From Bacteroidetes bacterium UBA6661 (GTDB lineage: Bacteria; Bacteroidota; Bacteroidia; AKYH767-A; OLB10), in assembly GCA_002455375.1 (NCBI GenBank), contig DKKR01000101.1:54227-112567 (forward strand): a stretch of DNA of 58,341 bases, read 5' to 3'. The translations under genes were made by a program, and so were the position numbers. The notes under the pieces were generated by a model. That model was not told the origin of the DNA, ran no database searches, and saw only the letters and a program-made list of their open reading frames with translations. Shown in pieces: positions 44,700 through 54,789 of this stretch. Numbering within the stretch: position 1 is the first letter of the stretch; every line of letters begins with the position of its first letter.

Positions 44700-47600
44700 T
44701 TATTCAGCCTCTGAGAGTTCTATTTTAAAAGTAGTACCTTTTCCGTATTCACTTTCAAAAGATATTTTCCCCTGCATATTTTCTACAATACTTTTTACCA
44801 TAGCCAGTCCTAAACCTGTGCCACCACTTTTAGTTGTAAAATTTGGAGTAAATATTTTTTGCTTTGCTTCTTCGGTAATGCCTTTACCGTTATCAGTGAT
44901 ACTAATGTAAAATTGTTTGTGTTCTTTTGTAAGATGAATCGTAATTAATCCCTGTTGGTTTTCCGGGATAGCCTGTACAGCATTTTTAATAAGGTTTCCA
45001 AAAGCTCTTAATGTTTGCTCCCAATCACCATTAACAATAGCTTCAGCATCAATGTTCGATTTGTTAAATTCAAAATCTACATTGCGCACTTCACTGTATA
45101 GGTCAATATTACTTTGAATGGATTTAATAAGGTCAATTTTTTCAAAATTACCTTTTGGCATCTTTGCAAAGTTTGAAAACTCTGTTGCTATCCTTGATAG
45201 TGAATCAATCTGCTCAATCATTGTTCTGGAAACTTTCTCAAAGATATTTTCGAAGTTGCTGTTTTTCTCTTTCCATGCACGTGCAAGATGTTGCATACTT
45301 AACTTCATTGGCGTGAGTGGGTTTTTTATTTCATGGGCAACCTGTTTGGCCATTTCGCGCCAGGCAGTTTCTCTTTCCGACTGCGCTAATGCGTCAGCAC
45401 TTTTTGCCAACTTGTTTACCATCTTGTTGTATTCATTTACTAAAGAGCCAATTTCATCGCCTCCTTCCCATTCAAGCAGGTCGTTGCTACTGTCTAATTT
45501 TACTCTGGCTAATTTTTGCTGAATTAGGTTTAGTGGTTTTACAAGGCGGTTTGAAATAATGAATGTAATGACAATGGCGATACCAAAAAGTAGTACATAA
45601 ATATTGATCAACGTAACCAGGAAACCACTGATTTCTTTTTTTAACTCATTCTGCCTTGCAAAGTATGGGAGGTTAATATATGCAGCTACTTTATTGTCTT
45701 TATTCATGATAGTTTCGTAGGCTGAAGTATATTCAAGTAAACCGATTTTTTCGTCATGAATGAACCCGTTAGCCTGATAATTTTTAAGTTGGTCGAAAGC
45801 GCTCCTGTTCATCAACCTTGAAATAATTTCCTTATCGAATATCTTAGGTTGTGTAGAATAAATTAATCGCCCGTTTTTGTCATAAAGATTAAAATCACTT
45901 GAAAGTGTATTTGAAATTCTTGAAAAGTTTAAAGTAGTTTCTTCTGTCAGGTTAGCCTCTGTTAAATTTTTATCATTGAATTCCGATTCAACAGCAAGCA
46001 TAAGTGTTGACAGCTTTTCTTTAATTCTGACTTTTTGCTCTTCGGAATAACCACGTGAAATATAAAAAATAGAACCACCACCAATTAATAAAATGGCAAT
46101 TACAACTAAGCCAATTACTGAAATTTGAATACGTTTTCTGAAATCAAGATGCAACCTGAAATTGTTGGCCAAGAAAAGCCAAATCATATAGATTAAAATA
46201 AATGTTGCGGAAAAGAAAATAAACACATACGAGAATAAGGTAACTTGTTCAATCGCTTGAGGTGTTTTGTAAGAAATAACAATCAAATTGTTTTTATCCT
46301 GATTATAGAACAAATGAATAAATCCACCTAATGTTACAAACTGATCGGATTTAATAAGTCCGAACATTCTGTCATAGGTTGCAGCAGAGTGAAAATAGTT
46401 GAACTTGCCACTTTGAAAAATCAGTTTGCCATTTTCATATTTTGCGTATGCATATTTTGAAAGATCACGTGATGCAGGCATTTTTTCTGAAAGAAGTAAG
46501 TCTGGAAAGCCTCCTTCTTCCTGATTAAATTTAGAATCGAGTTGAATAATTATTGTGCCAGCAAGTTCACCACCGACATTTTTTGGGTATGTTATTTTCC
46601 CGATATAACCTATTTTTCCCGAGTTGGTACTCAGATAATTAAATGAATGGCTATAGGTTGGTCGTGTCTGAGTATTGATGATGCTATCATAAAAGGTCAC
46701 ATTACGCAATGTATCGGAATTAGCAAACAATGAAACACCTGCAGAGTCAAAAGCTTTGATTTGAATATCGTAGCGTGTCCAGTATGCCTGATTAAATGCA
46801 TTTAATGTGATGCGTTTTTTTATTTTTTCTTCCAGTAGTGGCGTCCTCCCCTGAGTAATGTTTGAGATAATTACGGGATCGGTCTTCAGTTTCTGATCTA
46901 TTTCCTGAAATAAATATTCGGCAATCAAATCTTCTCTGTTTTCAACTTTTGAAACTAACAGACGCATGTTATTTTTTTCACGCACCATATTAAAGCTCGA
47001 AATGGTATATGCTGCATAAACAGAAAAGCCTGCAATGACAAACATGTAGCGTACAAATGAAAAATTTTGCCTACTGGTAAATCGTATGTAACTGATAAAT
47101 AATATGAGCGAGTTGGTCAGAAGAAAAGTTGCTACACCATAATTAATAAAAACTTCGGTGTTGCGAAACAAAATTAATACGACCAGAAAAAGTCCTTGTG
47201 TGATTAAAAACAAAAGAAAATTATAAGGTAAAGAGAAGCCGCTATACTCTGCAAACTTTACTGTTCCTTCGCAGGAAACATAGAAGGAGAATAACAGTAT
47301 GCCGATAATTAAAAATCCAATGAGACTGAAAAATGTCAATTCAAAAACATTATTTACGTTGAAAGAAATTTTTGAGTTGAGAATTAATCCACTTATCAGA
47401 TAATTGATAAATACAGAGAATAGAAAAGTAAACAACAGATTTCCGATTACAACTATTGAAAGTAATGTTGGACTTTGCCTGATGACTCTTATTTTTCTTC
47501 TTCTTAGATGAAGGTAGTTATAAACGAACAGAATAACACAACAAAAAACAGAGGCACTGAGTAAGAAGTCACCTAATGAATTCAGAAAGTATGATGTTGC

Positions 47601-48449
47601 ATAAAACTTAGGATTAAATAGCGGCATGCCATATAAAAATTCCGGAAATCGGAATGTTAACATCAGCCATTTGATGAAAACCAGAAGACTAATAATAATA
47701 AAAGACACCAATGGATTTTTCAATAACCACTGTCGTGCATAGAGATAGAAAGAAATAAGTAAGAGGAAAAATCCGGCTAAATACAATGCGGCTATGTACC
47801 ACAAGCGACCCGGATCGCTCATTATCGGATTGTATTTTATGCTGAACAGATAATTTCCATCAGAGCTGATTACAGGATATGATCCTGTAGCCGGTGAGGG
47901 TAGCAGTAAGGCATGTTCCGGAATTCCCAAAACAGGATTAAACTCATTTCGCAAGTACTTGTTTTGAAAATCGTAGCCTGCACGAATGGGTAATAGGCCA
48001 ATGATTGTAATATTTCTTCGTTGGTAGCGAAACAATTCATACCAACCGTTTTTAAGTTGAATCAGTTGCTGATTGATGCCGTTCTTAACCTGATTGTATG
48101 CAAAACTTACGGCATTGTTATCCCAATAAATTAATGAGTCGTTGAGATAAACAAAGCTATAGAAGGCACTAACCGGCTTTTGGGATGTAAGCAGGAGGCT
48201 GTCGTCAATGGCAGCATAACTTGTTTGGCGCGAAAGCATATTGCCAAGCCATTCTACATATTTGTTGGCCCGGTTTTCTTCTTCATGTAGTGTCTTTTTT
48301 GCAAAAACCGTTATCCTGATAAAGTCAAGATCGCGTTTATGCATATTCCATTCAAGAGCAATGGCAGAAAATACCAATGCCAATGAAACGATAAGCAGAA
48401 AATACCTGAAGTTGCCTTTGATCACATTCCGTAAGGTTAAACAAAACAA
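44700..48449 (-). CDS. Very large membrane sensor histidine kinase (NtrY-like)
   Basis: This 1249-residue protein has a classical kinase core at its end. Phosphoacceptor His1039 lies in 'KQVAHEIKNPLTPMKLS' (the NtrY-like 'NPLTP' H-box), followed by an ATPase domain with N-box 'GNLIKNAVQAI' and 'TDNGKGITEEAK', 'GGTGLGLAMVKSI'. A HAMP domain precedes it ('SNRLVKPLNLIQQKLARV'). The N-terminal 900 residues hold many transmembrane helices (from residue 15, several between 210 and 480, one near 760, one near 950) and extracytoplasmic loops, much more than in ordinary NtrY. The start is taken as TTG 48449; a GTG eight codons later is possible. No response regulator is adjacent, so the partner is not visible. 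Confidence 0.85.
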   Translation of the reverse strand: MFCLTLRNVIKGNFRYFLLIVSLALVFSAIALEWNMHKRDLDFIRITVFAKKTLHEEENRANKYVEWLGNMLSRQTSYAAIDDSLLLTSQKPVSAFYSFVYLNDSLIYWDNNAVSFAYNQVKNGINQQLIQLKNGWYELFRYQRRNITIIGLLPIRAGYDFQNKYLRNEFNPVLGIPEHALLLPSPATGSYPVISSDGNYLFSIKYNPIMSDPGRLWYIAALYLAGFFLLLISFYLYARQWLLKNPLVSFIIISLLVFIKWLMLTFRFPEFLYGMPLFNPKFYATSYFLNSLGDFLLSASVFCCVILFVYNYLHLRRRKIRVIRQSPTLLSIVVIGNLLFTFLFSVFINYLISGLILNSKISFNVNNVFELTFFSLIGFLIIGILLFSFYVSCEGTVKFAEYSGFSLPYNFLLFLITQGLFLVVLILFRNTEVFINYGVATFLLTNSLILFISYIRFTSRQNFSFVRYMFVIAGFSVYAAYTISSFNMVREKNNMRLLVSKVENREDLIAEYLFQEIDQKLKTDPVIISNITQGRTPLLEEKIKKRITLNAFNQAYWTRYDIQIKAFDSAGVSLFANSDTLRNVTFYDSIINTQTRPTYSHSFNYLSTNSGKIGYIGKITYPKNVGGELAGTIIIQLDSKFNQEEGGFPDLLLSEKMPASRDLSKYAYAKYENGKLIFQSGKFNYFHSAATYDRMFGLIKSDQFVTLGGFIHLFYNQDKNNLIVISYKTPQAIEQVTLFSYVFIFFSATFILIYMIWLFLANNFRLHLDFRKRIQISVIGLVVIAILLIGGGSIFYISRGYSEEQKVRIKEKLSTLMLAVESEFNDKNLTEANLTEETTLNFSRISNTLSSDFNLYDKNGRLIYSTQPKIFDKEIISRLMNRSAFDQLKNYQANGFIHDEKIGLLEYTSAYETIMNKDNKVAAYINLPYFARQNELKKEISGFLVTLINIYVLLFGIAIVITFIISNRLVKPLNLIQQKLARVKLDSSNDLLEWEGGDEIGSLVNEYNKMVNKLAKSADALAQSERETAWREMAKQVAHEIKNPLTPMKLSMQHLARAWKEKNSNFENIFEKVSRTMIEQIDSLSRIATEFSNFAKMPKGNFEKIDLIKSIQSNIDLYSEVRNVDFEFNKSNIDAEAIVNGDWEQTLRAFGNLIKNAVQAIPENQQGLITIHLTKEHKQFYISITDNGKGITEEAKQKIFTPNFTTKSGGTGLGLAMVKSIVENMQGKISFESEYGKGTTFKIELSEAE

Positions 48450-48507
48450 AAGTATTTAATCATACGAAAAATCGTCAGAATAGTTATGCTAATAAGCCTT
48501 TCAGGCC

Positions 48508-50634
48508 TTATTTGTCCGGAAAGCCTCTGCTGCGCATAAGTGCTTTAACGTCAGGGTCGTGACCTCTGAAATTACGATAGCCGGTACTTTCATCAATTGA
48601 TGCACCCACACTAAAAACATTGCGATAAAGTTTATTTGCAATATTTTTATCGTACAAGCCACCTGCTTCTGTAAATGCTTCAGTTGCATCGGCACTGATT
48701 ACATCTGACCAAAGATAACTGTAGTATCCGGCAGCATAGCCATCACTTGAAAAAATATGCCCAAACTGTGGCAGTCTGTGACGCATCACAATTTCTGAAG
48801 GCATATTCAGTGCAGCTAATGTTTCTTTTTCAAATTGGTCCGGATCAGTAACTTTATCACCCGCAAGATGTATTTTCATATCTACTAACGCACTCGACAG
48901 ATATTCTGTTGTTTCAAATCCCTGATTGAATTTTGAAGCATTATTTAATTTCTCCAGTAAACTTTGTGGAAGTGGATGACCGGTTTTGTAATGCATTGCA
49001 TACTTCTGTAATACCGTAGCCGTTGGCAACCATCGTTCAAGAACCTGTGATGGGAATTCAACATAATCTCTTGCCACATTAGTTCCGGAAATTGTTGGGT
49101 AAGTAACATCAGAACATAAACCATGCAGGGCATGACCGAATTCATGAAACAGGGTAGTGGCATCATCCCATGAAATAAGTACAGGATCATTACCTGAACC
49201 TTTTATGTAATTGCAATTGTTTGATACAATTGTTGTAACGTTTCCACTCAGTTTTTCCTGTTCGCGATAAGCAGTCATCCATGCACCCGAACGTTTTCCT
49301 GTCCGTGCATAGGGATCAAAATACCAAATTCCTTTTAACTTATGTGTCGTTTTGTCTTCAACTTTATAAACCGTTACATCAGGATGAAAAACCGGCACAT
49401 CATGAACCTGAGTAAATGAAAGATTGAATAATTCTCCTGCAACAAAAAACATTCCTTCTCTCAGTTTCTCCAACTGAAGATATTGTTTCACCTCATTCTG
49501 ATCCAAATCGTATTTTTCTTTCCTCACTTTTTCTGCATAGTAACGATAATCCCAAGGTTCAATTTTAATTCCTGCATTTTCTTTATCAGCAATTTTTTGC
49601 ATATCGGCCACTTCTTCTTTTACCCTTGCAATAGCAGCAGGCCAAACAGATTCCATTAGTTTCATAGTAGCCTCCGGAGTTTTAGCCATTTTGTCTGAAA
49701 GTTTCTGATGAGCAAACGTTGCAAATCCCATCAGTTTAGCTCTTTCGTATCGTAATTTTAATATTTCAGGAATAATTTTGTTGTTATCATTGGCATCACC
49801 ATTATCACCACGGTTTATAAACATTGTCCATACTTGCTTACGCAATTCTCTGTTGTTGGCAAAAGTTAAAAAAGGCTCAACCGCAGAACGTGTATTGGCA
49901 ATTGTCCATGTTGATTTACCACGCTCTTTTGCATTTTTTGCATAGGCTGATTTTAAGTCAGCCGGTAATCCTGCCATCTCGGATTCGTTTTTAATTTCTA
50001 TAAATTTTTCATTCTCATCAGCCAATTGATTTTTAGAAAATTGTGTAAACAAGGTTGCTAGTCGTGAATTGATAACAGCCACCTTAGCTTTATCAGCGTC
50101 ACTAAGTTTAGCACCGGCAAGGACAAAATCGTTGTAATATCGTTTTAACAACTGATGTTGTTCTACACTGTATTTTTTTCCAACGGTGTCATTACACACT
50201 TTTTCTATTCTTAAAAACAGAGGTTTATTCTGAACAATCTCATCATTAAATGCTGCAATCAGTGGTTCAATTTTCTCCTGAATAGCAGTCATGGTAGGTG
50301 TATTCAGGTTCGATGACCATATATCATAAATAGCTCTTACTCGATTTAATGTAGCTCCGGCTTTTTCCATTGCCTCAATAGTATTTTTAAAATCTGGAGC
50401 TTCTTTGTTTGACGCAATTTTCTGAAGCTCTGCCTTTTTTTCTGCAAATGCAGCTTCAAATGCAGGGATAAAATATTCTTCTTTAACTTTATCAAATGCA
50501 GGAATACCATTGTAAGGGCCTGTCCAAGGTTGTAATAATGGATTAGCTGATTGTTCTTTTAAGTCTTTGTTTTCAGCAAAAGAAGCAGAAGCTATACTCA
50601 TGATAGTAAATATTAAAATTGATTTCTTTTTCAT
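48508..50634 (-). CDS. M3 family metallopeptidase, peptidyl-dipeptidase Dcp-like
   Basis: This 708-residue zinc peptidase belongs to the M3 (thimet oligopeptidase/Dcp) family. The zinc motif is HEFGH (His497, Glu498, His501) in 'TTLFHEFGHALHGL', followed by 'VEFPSQVLERW' (third ligand, Glu) and 'YAAGYYSYLWSDV'. Dcp releases dipeptides from the C-terminus of peptides. A signal peptide (about 1-20, 'SIASASFAEN') sends it out of the cytoplasm, as is common in Bacteroidota. Length matches the family (about 680-710). It lies 58 bp from the large kinase gene and 127 bp from the subtilisin gene, all on one strand. Confidence 0.93.
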   Translation of the reverse strand: MKKKSILIFTIMSIASASFAENKDLKEQSANPLLQPWTGPYNGIPAFDKVKEEYFIPAFEAAFAEKKAELQKIASNKEAPDFKNTIEAMEKAGATLNRVRAIYDIWSSNLNTPTMTAIQEKIEPLIAAFNDEIVQNKPLFLRIEKVCNDTVGKKYSVEQHQLLKRYYNDFVLAGAKLSDADKAKVAVINSRLATLFTQFSKNQLADENEKFIEIKNESEMAGLPADLKSAYAKNAKERGKSTWTIANTRSAVEPFLTFANNRELRKQVWTMFINRGDNGDANDNNKIIPEILKLRYERAKLMGFATFAHQKLSDKMAKTPEATMKLMESVWPAAIARVKEEVADMQKIADKENAGIKIEPWDYRYYAEKVRKEKYDLDQNEVKQYLQLEKLREGMFFVAGELFNLSFTQVHDVPVFHPDVTVYKVEDKTTHKLKGIWYFDPYARTGKRSGAWMTAYREQEKLSGNVTTIVSNNCNYIKGSGNDPVLISWDDATTLFHEFGHALHGLCSDVTYPTISGTNVARDYVEFPSQVLERWLPTATVLQKYAMHYKTGHPLPQSLLEKLNNASKFNQGFETTEYLSSALVDMKIHLAGDKVTDPDQFEKETLAALNMPSEIVMRHRLPQFGHIFSSDGYAAGYYSYLWSDVISADATEAFTEAGGLYDKNIANKLYRNVFSVGASIDESTGYRNFRGHDPDVKALMRSRGFPDK

Positions 50635-50690
50635 CTCACAGTAATTAATGATTTTATATTTTGAAGTTGTATAATTCTCTTGGCTAAAAT

Positions 50691-50735
50691 AGAAAAATCA
50701 AACCACACAGAATATTTATCCTCTGTGTGGTTTGA
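50691..50735 (-). terminator. Rho-independent terminator after the subtilisin gene
   Basis: A perfect 14-bp inverted repeat (50698-50711 and 50722-50735) with a 10-nt loop is followed on the minus strand by TTTTT (50693-50697). It ends the gene at 50762-53608 and separates it from the M3 gene. Confidence 0.92.
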
Positions 50736-50761
50736 AATATTAACTATGGTAATTTTAAAAA

Positions 50762-53608
50762 TTAATGTTGCACAGAAATTTTACCGGAATAAATTTTACC
50801 GGCACTTTCTAATTTAATCAGATAAATACCATTACTTAAGCCTGTCATGTTAACAGTCTGTATATTCATTCCTGACACTGCCTGTATGTTTTGAAGTTCA
50901 ACCACAGTTCTTCCTGTCATATCTGTCAGACTGATATTTACGGATTTCACCTGATTTTTTGCAATATAGAATGGTATGTTCAATTCGTTTCCACTGTTAG
51001 GATTTGGGTATGGATTCAGTAATTGTGTTTCTGCACTCTGAACAATATTTTCCTGAACAGAAGTTAAAATACCATCATATTTTATCTGTGCATTGGCAGC
51101 ACTTTGCTGAATGTCGCTAAGGCTGTCACCTGCTATCAATGCAAAGGCAACCGTTATGGAATCGCCACCTGCAAGATTAAATGGTCCTGAGCTTACCACC
51201 TGAATTACGTCATTACCTGCAGGCAGTGTGTTGCCTGCCTGAGCACGGCTTGTGCTTAGTGTTGTATATTTTTCAGCACTGGTAAAATCACTTGTTGCAT
51301 CCACACCACCGGCACCTCCGGTTACATTGTCAATTGCATATGAATTAAATGGTGTTGCTGTAAGCAGTTTAACGCCTGCATAAAGTCCACCATTATCTGT
51401 ACACCATGTATAACCCATTTTATTTGCGGCATCAACATCAGACTTGTTGTTGGCATAGGTTTGAATATCCCAATCGGCACAGATACCTGCATAAAGTGAA
51501 CTCAATGCATTGGTGCCGGTATTTTTAATGTGATATTCAACAATAATAAAACGCGAATTGCCGGGTGAACTCCATGCATAAGTGTTATGTCTGACTAAAA
51601 CTTTTAATCGGTTTGCAGCAGTAACATTATTATCGTTGAAATTTGTTGTCAGGTCAAACTCTGATTTTACAGACGGAATAATTGCTTTAATAGCAATTTG
51701 CTTTTGAAAGTCATCATCAAAATTTGCACCGTCACGGCAGTTGTCAGAAACAAGATTGTTGTTGCCAATCATCAACCCGCCATCATAAACCAAATTGTCA
51801 CCATTAAAATCAAAACCCAATCCAGAAACCTGATTGATGCCATAATAAAACAAACGTCCTTTGCTGGTTATGGTTGTTGCCACTTCGCTGATGTTAACAT
51901 TAATGTAATCTACATTCACTACAACAGTAAAATACTGGTTAATGATTAAGTTGCCATCAGTAAAAGAAAGTTTAAACACCACATTTGAATTTACCGGAGC
52001 TGTAGGTTTTATTTTAACTAAAAAGGGTGTGGTGGCAGTGTTGATAACATCAAGTGTTGCCATAGCACCGGGGTTGATGGTATTATTCAAAATGGTTACA
52101 CTGCTCGATACCGTTGTAAGTGTTACTGTAAGATTTGAAAGAGGTGCAAGAAGATTGAGTACATCACCTGTAATTCGTAAGGTATCACCGGCTACAAATG
52201 CAAGGTCGTTATTGTCAGACAGACTGATATTATCCATACGAACGCCTTTAGGACTTTGTGTAACTGCATTATAAAGATTTACACGTCCGGTACCTAACTT
52301 ATCAATGAAACCACTGTTGCCCGAAACGCCATAAATATTATCGGCAGTCATTCGTAGCTGCTCTGCTACCTGCATGTTGTTATAAGTCGGGAATTGTGAT
52401 TTTACAATGGCAGCGCATCCTGATGTAATCGGTGCAGACATTGAGGTTCCATCCAACGAAGCATAACTGTTGTTATAAAGGGTTGAGAAAATGTTTGAAC
52501 CCGGAGCAGCAATATCTACTGAGTAATTATAAGTAGAGAAAGATGATTTTTCATCGCTTGAATTGGTTGCTGCAACACTAAAAGCATAATTATAAGCAGC
52601 AGGATATTGTGCAATATCGGTATATGTATTTCCTGCAGAACAAACAACTAAGGCTCCTTTATTTACTGTTGCATAGGTAATGGCATCTTGACCTACGCTG
52701 CCACCTGCACTGCCACCCCATGAGCAGTTGATGATCTGGCATCCATGATCGGCAGCATAAACAATGCCTTCATAACCTCTGTCAATTGTGGTAACGGAGG
52801 TGGCATTAGCGCACTTCACAGGTAAGAACTTACAGTTAAATCCCGGTGAGGCCACGCCTGTGCCATTATTTGTTGTGGCAGCAGCACATCCGGAAACATG
52901 CGAGCCATGATCGCTCATATCCACCATTGGATTGTTGTCGTTCATACTCATATCCCAGCCACGGTAATTATCAATGTATCCGTCATTGTCATCATCCACA
53001 CCATTAATAGGGTCGGCATAATTGTATTTTATATTGTTCTGAAGGTCGGGATGATCCCAGTCTGTACCTGAGTCAACAATACCTATAACCACTGAGGTGT
53101 CGCCTTGCTGCGTGTCCCATGCACTAAAAGCCTGAATTTTTGTAAGAAACCATTGCGAGCCTATCTGTCCGTCATTCGGTGTAAAATTTGTTTTGTAGAT
53201 GTAAGATGGTTCAGCATAGACCAAAACACCCGTAGCAAGCATGGCATTAATTGATTTTTCTATAGAAGCGGAAGCATTAATCTGCGCAACATAAATTAAA
53301 CTTAAATCGGCATATAGCTGATGCATAGCATTTCTTTCTGTAGCCGGTTTTTCTTTGCCCGGAAACATTTTAACAACAGCCGTACAGCCTAAATTATTTA
53401 AAACCACATTCAGTGGTTGAATGTTTATACCGGTAGCAGTACAGAGTGAACGGTATGTATCTTTAACTTTAAAGATAACTTTTCCTTGTTGATAGTCTTC
53501 AGATGTAATACCTGCCGGAAGTGTAAAATGACCTCCTGTGTTGTTCGTGGCTGATGTAATCCATGGGGCTATCCATAAAAAGGAAAGCATGATGCAGCGT
53601 TTAAGCAT
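50762..53608 (-). CDS. Subtilisin-like (S8) serine protease with type A T9SS sorting domain
   Basis: This 948-residue protein has a signal peptide (about 1-21), a propeptide (about 30-140), and an S8 catalytic domain. The triad is Asp179 ('IGIVDSGTD'), His234 ('DHGSHVSG') and Ser389 ('LDGTSMSAP'), with the oxyanion residue Asn327 in 'CSAGN'. A stretch of acidic Asn/Asp residues after the Asp ('DDDNDGYID') could bind calcium. About 350 residues of beta-rich domains follow, and the end (about 865-948) is a type A sorting domain ('PYPNPNSGNELNIPF...GLSNGIYLIKLES...KISVQH'). It is thus a complete, secreted, probably surface-bound protease. Confidence 0.93.
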   Translation of the reverse strand: MLKRCIMLSFLWIAPWITSATNNTGGHFTLPAGITSEDYQQGKVIFKVKDTYRSLCTATGINIQPLNVVLNNLGCTAVVKMFPGKEKPATERNAMHQLYADLSLIYVAQINASASIEKSINAMLATGVLVYAEPSYIYKTNFTPNDGQIGSQWFLTKIQAFSAWDTQQGDTSVVIGIVDSGTDWDHPDLQNNIKYNYADPINGVDDDNDGYIDNYRGWDMSMNDNNPMVDMSDHGSHVSGCAAATTNNGTGVASPGFNCKFLPVKCANATSVTTIDRGYEGIVYAADHGCQIINCSWGGSAGGSVGQDAITYATVNKGALVVCSAGNTYTDIAQYPAAYNYAFSVAATNSSDEKSSFSTYNYSVDIAAPGSNIFSTLYNNSYASLDGTSMSAPITSGCAAIVKSQFPTYNNMQVAEQLRMTADNIYGVSGNSGFIDKLGTGRVNLYNAVTQSPKGVRMDNISLSDNNDLAFVAGDTLRITGDVLNLLAPLSNLTVTLTTVSSSVTILNNTINPGAMATLDVINTATTPFLVKIKPTAPVNSNVVFKLSFTDGNLIINQYFTVVVNVDYINVNISEVATTITSKGRLFYYGINQVSGLGFDFNGDNLVYDGGLMIGNNNLVSDNCRDGANFDDDFQKQIAIKAIIPSVKSEFDLTTNFNDNNVTAANRLKVLVRHNTYAWSSPGNSRFIIVEYHIKNTGTNALSSLYAGICADWDIQTYANNKSDVDAANKMGYTWCTDNGGLYAGVKLLTATPFNSYAIDNVTGGAGGVDATSDFTSAEKYTTLSTSRAQAGNTLPAGNDVIQVVSSGPFNLAGGDSITVAFALIAGDSLSDIQQSAANAQIKYDGILTSVQENIVQSAETQLLNPYPNPNSGNELNIPFYIAKNQVKSVNISLTDMTGRTVVELQNIQAVSGMNIQTVNMTGLSNGIYLIKLESAGKIYSGKISVQH

Positions 53609-53749
53609 ATAGTTTGTTTGATTTTTTTGGAGATGCGAATGTATGTAAAATGATTATGTCATTCACATTCAGTTAATAAGTGAGAGGCAAAAACAATATT
53701 AGTGCTGTACTGTTTATTTGTTGTATTGTTTCATAGGCTTAGGTTAGGT

Positions 53750-53789
53750 ACTCAGGTTGCAAAATATTTTTTGCGACCTGAGTTTTTTT
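53750..53789 (+). terminator. Terminator-like hairpin upstream of the LytTR regulator
   Basis: A 15-bp stem (arms about 53750-53764 and 53769-53783, one G-U pair) with a TATT loop ends in seven T on the plus strand. It lies 25 bp before the ATG of the regulator. No plus-strand gene lies upstream, so it ends either a leader RNA or a small RNA, or acts as an attenuator. Confidence 0.8.
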
Positions 53790-53814
53790 GTCAGATTTCT
53801 TCTACTTTTAAGCC

Positions 53815-54564
53815 ATGATAAACCTTGTGATTGTTGATGATGAAGTCAATCAGATTAATCTGATAAAAGACTGCATAGAAAATTTCTTTCCACAGATAAG
53901 AATTCTAGGCACAGCCAACTCTGTACAAGAGGCAGAAACACTCATCCGCAGCACAAAACCCGATTTGGTTTTTAGCGATATTGACATGCCGCCATACACA
54001 GGCTTCGACCTGTTGCAAAGGTTTGAAAAAATTGATTTTGGTGTTGTTTTTATCACCGGTTTTGATAAGTATGCTGTACGTGCTTTTGAAGTTGCAGCTG
54101 TTGATTATTTGGTTAAACCTGTAAGCCAAGAGGACCTTCAAAGGTCTATAAAAAAGTTTGAGGTAGAGGCAGAGCTTAAGAGATCAGCTGAAATGTTGCA
54201 GGTATTACTTCACAATCACAACGTAAGTCAAAAGGACGAAATGCACATTGCCCTTCCCAAATTTTCAGGGTTTGATGTACTCAAGTTAAAGCAGGTGATA
54301 CATATCAGAGGGGAAGGCAATTATTCCCGCTTTTTTCTTACAGACAATACAGAGCGTTTGGTCACTAAACAATTAGGCGTTTATGAAAAAGCACTCACTG
54401 ATTTTGACTTTTTTCGAATACATAAGTCATATATGGTTAACTTGTCACACGTAAAGTCTGTAAGCCACAACAATGGTGGAGAAGTAATCATGTCAAACGG
54501 AAATACCATAGAGATTGCCCGAGGCAGAAAAGAAGATTTTTTATTGAGATTAAAGCCTTTTTAA
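53815..54564 (+). CDS. LytTR family response regulator
   Basis: This 249-residue regulator has a receiver domain (about 1-120) with the acidic pocket 'VIVDDEVNQ', the phospho-accepting Asp55 in 'LVFSDIDMPPYTG', the conserved Lys in 'YLVKPVSQ', and a C-terminal LytTR DNA-binding domain (about 145-249: 'VIHIRGEGNYSRFFLTDN...FFRIHKSYMVNLSHVKSV'). In this phylum such proteins usually pair with a LytS-type (His_kinase) membrane kinase, but none is adjacent, so it is an orphan here. The operon context suggests it stands alone between the divergent protease and the Cys-rich gene. The targets are unknown. Confidence 0.93.
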   Translation: MINLVIVDDEVNQINLIKDCIENFFPQIRILGTANSVQEAETLIRSTKPDLVFSDIDMPPYTGFDLLQRFEKIDFGVVFITGFDKYAVRAFEVAAVDYLVKPVSQEDLQRSIKKFEVEAELKRSAEMLQVLLHNHNVSQKDEMHIALPKFSGFDVLKLKQVIHIRGEGNYSRFFLTDNTERLVTKQLGVYEKALTDFDFFRIHKSYMVNLSHVKSVSHNNGGEVIMSNGNTIEIARGRKEDFLLRLKPF

Positions 54565-54701
54565 TAGCTACTATCTTTCGTACAACCACATCTGCATTTG
54601 ATACAAAACCATTAGGTTGTTAAATTAATTGTAATTTACTTTGAAGTCATATCCTCAACTCGGATTTGGAAATCGCCCTGAGGCTAACCCAATTGAAAAA
54701 A

Positions 54702-54736
54702 TCTGATTCCCGGTGTTAACGAATACCGGGATCAGA
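54702..54736. repeat. Inverted repeat between LytTR and Cys-rich gene
   Basis: The arms 54702-54714 and 54725-54736 pair over 12 bp with one bulged T, with a 10-nt loop. A T-run follows only on the minus strand, where no gene is near. On the plus strand it is followed by AAAAATTT, so it is not an ordinary terminator for the regulator gene. It lies in the 225-bp gap, in which I see nothing else. Confidence 0.6.
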
Positions 54737-54789
54737 AAAATTTAAACAGTGAAAAAAGTAAATATTACAAAACCGCAAAAATTAAAGAC

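Noticed and set aside
48491..48512. Short hairpin near the M3 peptidase stop
   Set aside because: The stem has a bulge, overlaps the end of the coding sequence and is not followed by a T-run on the minus strand.
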